Below are positions 1 to 6,576 of a DNA stretch of 32,917 nucleotides, in pieces; the first letter of the stretch is position 1; each line of letters opens with the position of its first letter. The notes under the pieces are model-generated. The model searched no databases, was not told the DNA's origin, and was given only the letters and a program-made list of their open reading frames with translations. The translations under genes were made by a program, and so were the position numbers. Source of the stretch: an uncultured Flavobacteriaceae bacterium (lineage in GTDB: Bacteria > Bacteroidota > Bacteroidia > Flavobacteriales > Flavobacteriaceae); the NCBI GenBank assembly GCA_943788095.1, contig CALSOZ010000012.1, positions 1 through 32,917 on the forward strand. Direction: 5' to 3'.

Positions 1-346
1 GGTACTAAAAGATCCGGTTCCACTTGAAATGTAATCACAGGTTAAGCAGGTTGAAACGAATCCCATTCCCATTCCGCCATAGGCTTCAGGAACCGCAGAC
101 ACCTCAAGAAACCCTAAGTTCGCCAGCTTTAACGCATACATGTCTTCGGTCAGGGCATAATCTTTAGCTTCAAAACGCGCTCTGTGAGGTATGATCTCAC
201 GATCGTTAAATTCCATAACCGCTTCCTTCATCATGGTTTGTTCTTCCGTAAAATTCTTCAGGAGTAAATACGTCTTCGCATTTTGTTTCTTATTACTAGG
301 AACTGACCTCCTCGTAGGATAAGTCTGTTTGTCAGTTTGCTTCCAT
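1..346 (-). pseudogene. fadE: Acyl-CoA dehydrogenase, N-terminal part (FadE-like), frameshifted and cut by window edge
   Basis: This would be the FAD enzyme that opens each beta-oxidation cycle by oxidising acyl-CoA to enoyl-CoA. The minus strand reads LRGGQFLV, then ETKCEDVFTPEEF, TEEQTMMKEAVMEF, PEAYGGMGMGFVSTCLTCDY and SSGTGSFST, the usual N-terminus of the roughly 600-residue FadE-type family. These pieces lie in different frames. Breaks are near 314-320 (TTATCC where TTA-CTA is expected on the coding strand), 289-296 (GTAATAAG where GTA-AAA-G is expected) and 247-256 (one extra T after GAATTT). The probable start ATG is at 344-346, just after a degenerate heptad repeat. It is the last visible gene of the fad operon. 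I think the breaks are sequence errors, because the protein between them is well conserved. The family call is firm; the start is less certain. Confidence 0.8.
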
Positions 347-392
347 GTTTTTGTATTAAGATGTTATAGTATTCAAGTAGTCAAGATTCCTA
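340..392. repeat. Degenerate AGTATTA-type heptad repeat
   Basis: Read on the plus strand this holds GTATTAAG (353-360), then AGTATTCAAGTAGTCAAG (369-386). These are decayed units of the heptamer that surrounds the intact four-helix-bundle gene at 1835-2188. It lies between the decayed four-helix-bundle gene and the acyl-CoA dehydrogenase start codon, matching the position of the heptads between the intact gene and the thiolase. Confidence 0.5.
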
Positions 393-407
393 GACTATGA
401 ATGTCTT

Positions 408-587
408 TCAGATCTCAATACTTGAAATCATTTTTTGTATTTGTTTTAGTTTTTGTTCTAATTCTTTATATTTTTCGTCGGAAGTATAACTTTTACTGAA
501 AGCTACGTTCAATTGTGTTTCCCATTCAAAAGCTGAAACTAACACCATGCTTTCATTCCAAATCTTTAATTTCTTAAAATTATGCAG
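408..587 (-). pseudogene. Decayed four-helix-bundle protein gene (23S rRNA IVS-protein/bAvd-like family)
   Basis: The minus strand reads HNFKKLKIWNESM, then directly FEWETQLNVAF and TSDEKYKELEQKLKQIQKM, then a TGA stop. The first piece matches the start of the four-helix-bundle (S23/IVP) family and the last pieces match its C-terminal half. About 50 central residues, including the usual GLTSQ..RRSAVSIPSNI..G block, are missing. The expected start codon is CTG (585-587), where the family has ATG followed by H-x-F. It lies between the thiolase stop and the acyl-CoA dehydrogenase start, the same relative place as the intact copy one gap upstream. Degenerate heptad repeats follow it. The internal deletion and lost start make it a probable relic. 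Confidence 0.65.
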
Positions 588-619
588 AGTCTTTTCTCTT
601 GGTTCTTTTCGTCTTGGTT

Positions 620-1816
620 CTATTTAAGAAATTCAATAATTCCACACGCCCCTTGTCCAGTCCCCACACACATGGTTACGGCTCCATATTTGCCTTGCAT
701 ATTCTGTTTACGCATTTCATCAAACAACTGTACCGATAATTTTGCGCCCGTACATCCTAGTGGGTGTCCCAATGAAATCGCGCCACCATTTGGATTGATA
801 ATCTCTGGGTTAAGGTCTAATTCACGTATTACTGCTAAGGATTGAGAAGCAAAGGCTTCATTCAATTCTATCAATGATAAATCCTCTTGTTTTAGTCCTG
901 CTTGTTTTAATGCTTTTGGAATGGCTTTTACGGGCCCAATACCCATAATTCGAGGCTCAACACCTGCGGCGGCATAGTTCACCAATCGAGCAATGGGTTC
1001 CAAGTTTAATTCTTTGACCATATCTTCACTCATGACCATCACAAAAGCAGCTCCATCACTCATTTGTGATGAGTTTCCTGCAGTGACACTTCCGCCAGCA
1101 GCAAAAACGGCTCTCAATTTTGCTAAAGCTTCTTTGCTAGTTCCTGCTCTAGGGCCTTCATCTTTGGTAACCGTATATGATTTAGTTGCTTTTTTTCCAG
1201 ATGCATCAATATAATTTTGTTCAACTTCAATAGGAACTATCTGATCTTGAAAACGGTTTTCTGCTTGCGCTTTTAATGCTTTCATATGGGAATTATATGC
1301 AAACTCATCTTGATCTTCTCTAGAAATTTTAAACTGATTTGCAACGGCTTCTGCGGTATTTCCCATGCCCCAATAATAATCTTCGTGTCCCGCTTTTATG
1401 AGGTCATAATTCAGTTCTGGTTTATAGCCAGTCATCGGAACACTACTCATGCTTTCTGCACCACCTGCGATGATACAATCGGCCATTCCAGCTTGAATTT
1501 TTGCTGTTGCCATTGCTATTGTTTCTATTCCAGAGGAACAAAATCGATTGACTGTAACTCCAGGAACATCCACAATGTCTAATCCCATTAACGAGATTAA
1601 TCGTGCCATATTTAATCCTTGAGATCCTTCGGGCATCGCATTACCAACAATTACATCATCAATCCGTTTTGGATCTAAATCGGGCAGTTCTTTCATCATG
1701 TGTTTGATGGTTTCTGCGGCTAATTCATCGGTTCTTTTAAAACGAAAGACGCCTTTTGGAGCTTTACCTACGGCGGTTCTGTATGCTTTTACAATGTATG
1801 CTTGTTTGCTATTCAT
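620..1816 (-). CDS. fadA: Acetyl-CoA C-acyltransferase (3-ketoacyl-CoA thiolase)
   Basis: This cytoplasmic enzyme splits 3-ketoacyl-CoA with CoA to give acetyl-CoA, the last step of the beta-oxidation cycle. At 398 residues it has normal thiolase length. The nucleophilic cysteine is C93 in NRFCSSG. The C-terminal catalytic block is GHPLGCTGAK with H351, and the second cysteine is C383 in CVGTGQGACG, where many thiolases have C-x-G-G-M/G-x-G. NEAFAS is also present. The start ATG directly follows a heptad repeat (1817-1848), so its leader is formed by the inserted cassette; I see no Shine-Dalgarno, which is normal in this phylum. The order fadN-fadA-fadE equals that of the Bacillus subtilis fadNAE operon. 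A biosynthetic acetyl-CoA acetyltransferase is less likely given these neighbours. Confidence 0.93.
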   Translation of the reverse strand: MNSKQAYIVKAYRTAVGKAPKGVFRFKRTDELAAETIKHMMKELPDLDPKRIDDVIVGNAMPEGSQGLNMARLISLMGLDIVDVPGVTVNRFCSSGIETIAMATAKIQAGMADCIIAGGAESMSSVPMTGYKPELNYDLIKAGHEDYYWGMGNTAEAVANQFKISREDQDEFAYNSHMKALKAQAENRFQDQIVPIEVEQNYIDASGKKATKSYTVTKDEGPRAGTSKEALAKLRAVFAAGGSVTAGNSSQMSDGAAFVMVMSEDMVKELNLEPIARLVNYAAAGVEPRIMGIGPVKAIPKALKQAGLKQEDLSLIELNEAFASQSLAVIRELDLNPEIINPNGGAISLGHPLGCTGAKLSVQLFDEMRKQNMQGKYGAVTMCVGTGQGACGIIEFLK

Positions 1817-1848
1817 AGTATTAAGATTATTGTATTAAGTATTAAGAC
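1817..1848. repeat. AGTATTA heptad repeat between four-helix-bundle gene and fadA
   Basis: The sequence holds AGTATTAAG (1817-1825) and GTATTAAGTATTAAG (1832-1846). On the minus strand this repeat supplies the last residues (L-N-T) and the TAA stop of the four-helix-bundle gene at 1835-1837. It ends against the ATG of fadA at 1816. Confidence 0.8.
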
Positions 1849-2188
1849 TTCTTTGAAGTGAGAAATTCATTTTTGTGATTTCTAGAACTTCATTTATAAT
1901 AGGTCTTACATTTTCTTCTTTTATTAAGTTTAATCGAGTCGATAAATATAATTGTGTTAATAATTCATAACAAGAACCATTTGCAATTCCTAAAAATTGC
2001 TTAAACTCTCCTTTTGTGTTTCTTCCAGCCCCTTCAGAAATATTTGATGGGATAGAAACGGCACTTCTTCGAAGTTGAGATGTCAAACCATATCTTTCTT
2101 CTTTTGGGAAATTTTCAGATGCTTTGTAACATTTTTCAGTGATGTCCATTGCTTTTTGCCATATTTTTAATTCTTCAAACTTATGCAT
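1835..2188 (-). CDS. Four-helix-bundle protein (23S rRNA intervening-sequence protein/bAvd-like)
   Basis: This 117-residue protein opens with MHKFEELKIWQKAMD and carries the family block YGLTSQLRRSAVSIPSNISEG (about residues 35-55), followed by GEFKQFLGIANGSCYELLTQL. It therefore belongs to the small all-helical S23/IVP family (TIGR02436-like), which is found in insertions of 23S rRNA genes, in diversity-generating retroelements as Avd, and very often as stand-alone genes in Flavobacteria. Relatives form pentamers that bind nucleic acid; the role of stand-alone copies is unknown. Here it sits inside the fad operon between fadN and fadA, with heptad repeats on both sides. Its stop codon is made by the repeat. 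No reverse transcriptase or rRNA gene is nearby, so neither known context applies. Confidence 0.9.
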   Translation of the reverse strand: MHKFEELKIWQKAMDITEKCYKASENFPKEERYGLTSQLRRSAVSIPSNISEGAGRNTKGEFKQFLGIANGSCYELLTQLYLSTRLNLIKEENVRPIINEVLEITKMNFSLQRSLNT

Positions 2189-2209
2189 GGGGTTAAGTGG
2201 TTTATTGTT

Positions 2210-2243
2210 AGTAATGAGTATTGAGTATTAAGTATTAAGTAGA
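2210..2243. repeat. Phased AGTATTA heptads upstream of four-helix-bundle gene
   Basis: Four heptamers lie exactly in phase: AGTAATG (2210), AGTATTG (2217), AGTATTA (2224), AGTATTA (2231), then AGTAGAT leading into the first 84-bp unit. On the minus strand they lie upstream of the four-helix-bundle start. Confidence 0.8.
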
Positions 2244-2689
2244 TTGTATTAATTTTAAAATATTCATTTCGATTCTATATAATTTATTGTCTTTGTACTT
2301 AATTCTTTGCAGTCAGTATTAAGAAACTAGTATTAAGTATTAAGATATTAGTATTAAGTTGTTTGTATTAATTTTAAAATATTCATTTCGATTCTATTAA
2401 TTTATTGTCTTTGTACATAATTCTTTGCAGTCAGTATTAAGAAACAAGTATTAAGTATTAAGTAGTTTGTATTAAATTTAAAATATTCATTTCGATTCTA
2501 TATAATTTATTGTCTTTGTACTTAATTCTTTGCAGTCAGTATTAAGAAACTAGTATTAAGTATTGAGTATTAATTAGTTTGTATTAATTTTAAAATATTC
2601 ATTTCGATTCTATATAATTTATTGTCTTTGTACATAATTCTTTGCAGTCAGTATTAAGAAGCTAGTAATAAATAGTTTGTGTTAATTTT
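2244..2689. repeat. Array of 84-bp direct repeats separated by heptad-multiple spacers
   Basis: Four near-identical units run from TTGTATTAATTTTAAAATA to CAGTCAGTATTAAGAAAC: 2244-2327 (84 bp), 2363-2445 (83 bp, one base lost), 2467-2550 (84 bp) and 2579-2662 (84 bp). A fifth, truncated unit starts at 2677 and diverges at about 2690. Spacers are 2328-2362 (35 bp), 2446-2466 (21 bp), 2551-2578 (28 bp) and 2663-2676 (14 bp), all multiples of seven and built from AGTATTA-like units. I find no open frame through the unit on either strand. Conservation between units is very high, so duplication looks recent. Confidence 0.9.
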
Positions 2690-2718
2690 CAACGCCTCAA
2701 TTATATTATTTTCTTAAC

Positions 2719-2741
2719 TAAATACTTAATACTTAATACTA
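2719..2741. repeat. Heptad repeat abutting the fadN stop codon
   Basis: The sequence reads TACTTAATACTTAATAC on the plus strand, i.e. AGTATTA units on the minus strand. The corrected fadN stop codon TAG (2739-2741) is the first part of the repeat (TAGTATTAAG on the coding strand). The cassette thus begins exactly at the end of fadN. Confidence 0.75.
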
Positions 2742-5151
2742 ATTACGAAGCGGTTTCCCTGTTTTTAACATATGCTGTATCCGTTCTAAGGTTTTACGTT
2801 CGGTACATAAACTTAAGAAAGGCTTCACGTTCTATATCCAATAAATATTGTTCTGAAACGAGCGTTGGTTCAGATAAATCACCTCCAGCCATTACATAGG
2901 CTAGTTTATTAGCAATTTTCATATCATGCGCCGAAATGTAGTTGCTATCTTGCATCGAATCGGTACCGACTAAAAACATCCCTAAAGCTTGTTTTCCGAG
3001 TACTTTGACGTCGGTTCTTTTTATTGGTTGTGTATATCCAGCATCTGCCATTAATTTTGCGTGTTGTTTTGCAACGGCAATTTGTCGGTCTTTATTTACC
3101 ACTACCACATCTTTTCCTTTTTGTAAAAGGTTTAAATCAAATGCTTCATAAGCAGATGTCGATACTTTTGCCATTCCAATGGTTAAGAAATGTTCTTGTA
3201 ATACATTTAATTGAACATCGCCTTTTTGGAACTTATCTTGTGCTCTTAAGGCCATTTCTTTTGAACCTCCTCCGCCAGGAATCACACCAACTCCAAACTC
3301 AACGAGTCCCATGTAAGTTTCAGCAGCTGCCACAACTTTATCAGCGTGTAAGGATAATTCACAACCACCGCCTAAGGCCATGCCATGTGGCGCCGAAATA
3401 GTTGGGATTGATGAATATCGCATGCGCATCATTGAATCTTGGAAATATTTGATCGCCATATTAAGCTCTTCATATTCTTGCTCTGCAGCCATCATGAAAA
3501 TCATTCCAATGTTGGCACCCACCGAAAAATTCGGACCTTGATTACCAACCACTAAACCTGCAAAATCTTTTTCAGCCAAATCAATAGCTTTATTTAGGCC
3601 TGCTAACACATCGCCACCAATGGTGTTCATTTTTGATTGAAATTCTAAGTTGAGGATTCCGTCTCCTAAATCTTCAATAACCACTCCCGAGTTTTTAAAT
3701 ACTTCGTTTGTTTTTCGAATGTTATCTAAAATGATGAAACTATCCTGACCTGGGATTTTTGTTTGTGTTTTACTTGGAATGTCATAGGCAAAGGACGCAC
3801 CATTTTTAACACTATAAAATGATGAACTGCCTGAAGCTAACATCTCATGGACCCAAGAGGCAGGTTCTAAACCTTCCGCTTTCATAAGTTCAATTCCTTT
3901 TTCAACACCAATCGCATCCCAAATTTGGAAAGGGCCGTGCTCCCAACCAAATCCTGCTTTCATGGCATCGTCAATTTTATAAAGTTCATCGGTTATTTCA
4001 GGAATTCGATTTGAAACGTATGCAAATAGGGCGGTAAAACTTTTACGGTAAAAATCACCTGCTTTGTCTTTTCCTGAAACTAAGACTTTAAATCGGTCAA
4101 CGACTTTATCAATTGTTTTTGTGAGTTCTAATGTGGCAAATTTTGCCCGCTTAGCAGAACGGTATTCCAAGGTATTTAAGTCTAAACTTAAAATTTCTTT
4201 TTTACCTTCCGCAGAAACCGTTTTTTTATAAAATCCTTGTCCTGTTTTGCTTCCAAGCCATTTGTTTTCCATCATTGAATTGATGAAATCGGGTAATTCA
4301 AACAACTCTAAACGCTCATCTTTAAGGCAATTTTCTCGAATGCCGTTGGCAACGTGAACCAAAGTATCTAAACCCACAACATCGACCGTTCTAAAGGTGG
4401 CCGATTTTGGGCGACCAATGACTGGCCCCGATAATTTATCCACTTCTTCAATCGTTAGATCTAAATCCTTGACCGCATGAAACAAACTTTGAATACTAAA
4501 TATGCCAACTCTGTTTCCAATAAAAGCTGGCGTGTCTTTAGCAATGACAGAGGTTTTTCCTAGAAATTGTTCGCCATAGCCTGCTAAAAATTCTAAGAAC
4601 TTCAGGAGTTGTTTGGGGTCCTGGAATAATTTCAAATAATTTTAAGTAGCGTGCTGGGTTAAAAAAGTGGGTTCCACAAAAATGTTTCTGAAAATCTTCA
4701 CTGAGACCTTCACTCATGAATTTTATTGGAATTCCAGAAGTATTGGACGTGATTAAAGTCCCAGGTGTGCGGTATTTTTCTAAGTTTTCAAACACCATTT
4801 TTTTGATGTCCAATCGCTCTACAACCACTTCCATAATCCAATCGACATCGGCTACTTTTGCAATGTCGTCTTCTAAGATTACCCGTGGTAATTCGCTGTG
4901 CAAATTTTTGATGGTAAATAGGGGAGGGCTTCGATTTCAAAGACTGCTTCAAGCGCTTCATTAACCAAACGATTTCGAACAATTTTGTCCTCTAAAGTGA
5001 GTCCTTTCGCTTTTTCTTTCGCGTTGAGTTCTCTGGGGACAATGTCTAAAAGTAATACATCGACTCCAATATTGGCAAAATGACAAGCAATTCCGCTGCC
5101 CATGATCCCAGAACCAATAATCGCAATTTTTTTTATTCTTCGTGTTTTCAT
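2739..5151 (-). pseudogene. fadN: 3-hydroxyacyl-CoA dehydrogenase/enoyl-CoA hydratase (FadN-like), four frameshifts
   Basis: This bifunctional enzyme hydrates enoyl-CoA and oxidises 3-hydroxyacyl-CoA with NAD. The N-terminal Rossmann motif is IIGSGIMGSGIACHFANIGV, the dehydrogenase motif is GTHFFNPARYLKLFEI, and the crotonase half with ALGGGCELSLHADKVVAA and GVGVIPGGGGSKEMALR is at the C-terminus, the FadN order and the reverse of E. coli FadB. The frame breaks four times, each fitting one extra base: near 4943 (GCA-G-TCT), 4872-4876 and 4593-4595 (both CTT-A-GA on the coding strand) and 2813-2816 (CTT-A-AG). Removing four bases from 2413 leaves exactly 803 codons, ending ERKTLERIQHMLKTGKPLRN and TAG at 2739-2741. 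Without the last correction the frame would stop at 2794. It starts 19 bp after marR. I expect it to be intact in the organism. Confidence 0.9.
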
Positions 5152-5170
5152 CTAAGTATAAATAGGGTTG

Positions 5171-5602
5171 TTAGAATATTTTTTTATTTGAGATCAAATT
5201 CATGATACAATCGGATACTTCATAAAAGTGTTCGAGCTTTTGTTCCGAAATTTCATTTTTGATGACATTGTTAAACTTTAATACATTTTGTTTGACTTCT
5301 TCTCTGTTTTTGAGCCCCGAATCCGTTAAGTGGATGAGCACGCCACGACCATCATTGGGATTTGGTAACCGTTCTATTAGACGCATGCTTTCCAATGTTT
5401 TTAAAATTCTTGATAGACTGGTCGCTTCCATGCCCATTTTTGGACCTAATGCGGTTGATGGTGTCCCATTTTGTGGATCTACACTTAGGAGTGTAAACCC
5501 TGTTGCCATTGTGATTCCATAATCGGATGCTTCCTCATTATACATCCTTTGAACAGCTAACCAAGTCGTTCTCAGAACATAGTCTATTGTTTTCTCTTTC
5601 AT
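5171..5602 (-). CDS. MarR-family transcriptional regulator of the fad operon
   Basis: This is a winged-helix repressor-type protein of about 143 residues from the ATG at 5600-5602. The frame runs on upstream to a TTG at 5663-5665, but those extra residues cover the promoter and operator region, so I prefer the internal ATG (MKEKTIDYVLR). The winged-helix part reads MGMEATSLSRILKTLESMRLIERLPNPNDGRGVLIHLTDSG, the typical recognition helix and wing. It is the first gene of the operon, with fadN starting 19 bp downstream. By family and place it probably senses acyl-CoA or a fatty acid and represses fadN-fadA-fadE and itself. The palindromes at 5643-5654 and 5672-5683 would be its sites. The ligand is inferred, not seen. 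Confidence 0.88.
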   Translation of the reverse strand: MKEKTIDYVLRTTWLAVQRMYNEEASDYGITMATGFTLLSVDPQNGTPSTALGPKMGMEATSLSRILKTLESMRLIERLPNPNDGRGVLIHLTDSGLKNREEVKQNVLKFNNVIKNEISEQKLEHFYEVSDCIMNLISNKKIF

Positions 5603-5623
5603 AGTGTCTCTAATATCTTGTCT

Positions 5624-5631
5624 CAAATATA
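5624..5631 (-). promoter_or_regulatory. Bacteroidota -7 box for marR-fad operon
   Basis: The minus strand reads TATATTTG, a full match to TAnnTTTG, 21 bp before the marR ATG. No TTTG is found at the usual distance upstream; the first palindrome (5643-5654) lies where the spacer and -33 region should be, which fits a regulated promoter. Confidence 0.5.
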
Positions 5632-5642
5632 ATAAAATATAG

Positions 5643-5654
5643 TATGCACGCATA
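5643..5654. promoter_or_regulatory. Candidate MarR operator, site 1
   Basis: TATGCACGCATA is an inverted repeat with perfect 5-bp arms (TATGC/GCATA) around a 2-bp centre. It sits 12 bp upstream of the -7 box of marR, where a bound dimer would block RNA polymerase. Confidence 0.55.
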
Positions 5655-5671
5655 GTAAAATACAAAAAAGT

Positions 5672-5683
5672 TATGCATGCATA
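5672..5683. promoter_or_regulatory. Candidate MarR operator, site 2
   Basis: TATGCATGCATA is a perfect 12-bp palindrome sharing its arms with site 1. The two centres are 29 bp apart, just under three helical turns. Confidence 0.55.
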
Positions 5684-5710
5684 GTATTATTTGTGAGTTT
5701 TTTAAACTAA

Positions 5711-5848
5711 AACGGGAAGTGTTGGGGAGTGGGAGATCTTTACCAAAGAATCACAACTAAAGGAAAGAGCAAGAAATTAGCTTTAAGAGCCGTTTCTAAT
5801 AAGCTGCTAAAACAGTGTTTTGCAATTGCAAAATCAGGGCTTCCTTAG
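5711..5848 (+). pseudogene. Transposase C-terminal remnant, IS110-like
   Basis: The plus strand encodes DLYQRITTKGKSKKLALRAV followed by SNKLLKQCFAIAKSGLP and a stop. The pattern KGKSKK-LALRAV-NKLL-FAIAKSG resembles the C-terminal end of IS110/IS1111 transposases. The frame is closed by TAA at 5708-5710 and TAG at 5846-5848, so only about 45 residues remain and no catalytic part is seen. It marks the left side of an accessory patch between the fad operon and the acyl-CoA synthetase. The family call rests on a short motif. Confidence 0.5.
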
Positions 5849-6024
5849 GGTCCAACTTTTGTATATCTATTAGAGACTAAGTAGTAAGTGAACTCTAAAA
5901 TAATGAACCAAAAACGCATAATTATAATTCCGATTCCAATTTTTGATTTCATTTCAGATTTAGGTCAAATTAGCCACAACGTAAAAGGCTATGCACAGTA
6001 ATTTTAACGATTAAATAAACGAAT

Positions 6025-6285
6025 ATGAATAGAGAAGAACAAGAACATAGAGAACGACTAGAGATATTAGAAAAACACATTGGCGAATATTACTATATGA
6101 TTGGTGATATACATAGTAAGATAAGCGATGCGATGGAAGATTACCACAAACGTAAGTTAAAATTATGGGGTATAGCCAATGTTGTAGGGCGAAGCGAACA
6201 GTTGGTTTGCGAAGAATGTAAAGAACCTGTGGTTGAGCCTTACGCTGAAAGATATGGTAAAAAGTTTTGCTTAGAGTGTATGTAG
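6025..6285 (+). CDS. Small zinc-finger protein of unknown function
   Basis: The product is 86 residues. The N-terminal half is charged and helical (EEQEHRERLEILEKHIGEYY), probably a short coiled coil. The C-terminus has two Cys pairs, CEEC and CLEC, about 20 residues apart (C-x2-C...C-x2-C), which should bind one zinc ion. The layout recalls short DksA/TraR-like or LIM-like proteins, but I see no DksA acidic motif and do not claim that function. It is the only plus-strand gene in this part of the window, between a transposase remnant and a palindrome/hairpin region, which suggests an acquired gene. It is a real gene by its frame, start and Cys pattern; its role is unknown. Confidence 0.65.
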   Translation: MNREEQEHRERLEILEKHIGEYYYMIGDIHSKISDAMEDYHKRKLKLWGIANVVGRSEQLVCEECKEPVVEPYAERYGKKFCLECM

Positions 6286-6316
6286 TAAACTTATTGCCTA
6301 CAACTACTGTATATAA

Positions 6317-6328
6317 ACCACTAGTGGT
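6317..6328. promoter_or_regulatory. Perfect 12-bp palindrome downstream of zinc-finger gene
   Basis: ACCACTAGTGGT is its own reverse complement. It lies 32 bp after the zinc-finger gene stop. It could be a protein site, a recombination site or part of a larger fold with the hairpin at 6354-6396, since GTGG/CCAC arms recur there. Confidence 0.4.
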
Positions 6329-6353
6329 GTTTATTTCCATTATATCTTGTTTT

Positions 6354-6396
6354 GAGTGGTTCAATACATCCCAAATTGGTGTGTATTGTGCCACTC
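6354..6396. terminator. Long hairpin between convergent genes
   Basis: The left arm GAGTGGTTCAATACA (6354-6368) pairs with TGTATTGTGCCACTC (6382-6396): 15 positions with two mismatches, around a 13-nt loop. It sits between the convergent zinc-finger and acyl-CoA synthetase genes. There is no T-tract, so it is not a classic terminator. A bidirectional transcript end or a mobile-element end are both possible. The rest of 6286-6576 shows no gene. Confidence 0.45.
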
Positions 6397-6576
6397 ATGT
6401 TTTCCAAGTGTTCTATATCCAATAAAATAATATCTTAAGCTTCGGTTAAATTGCTTATTGAAGAATCAGATTTGGGATCTAAGTCTGATATAAATGTATA
6501 AAAAAATCACATACATCCAAAGATATACATGATTTTAATTGTTGATTGCGCTATGTTAGCGGTTTAAAAATTAAAT

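Noticed and set aside
1835-2188. Diversity-generating retroelement
   Set aside because: The four-helix-bundle protein resembles Avd, but there is no reverse transcriptase and no template/variable repeat pair in the window.
2244-2689. CRISPR array
   Set aside because: The long part is the repeated one (84 bp) and the spacers are low-complexity heptads of 14-35 bp, not unique sequences; no cas gene is present.
3024-3401. 125-residue open frame on the plus strand
   Set aside because: It is antisense to the conserved crotonase domain of fadN and has a biased, meaningless composition.
5603-5665. N-terminal extension of the MarR protein from a TTG start
   Set aside because: The extra 21 residues overlap the -7 box and operator; the ATG at 5600-5602 gives the normal family N-terminus.
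6011-6394. 127-residue open frame on the minus strand
   Set aside because: It lies mostly antisense to the zinc-finger gene, has no family-like motif, and its N-terminal part is made from the hairpin and palindrome.
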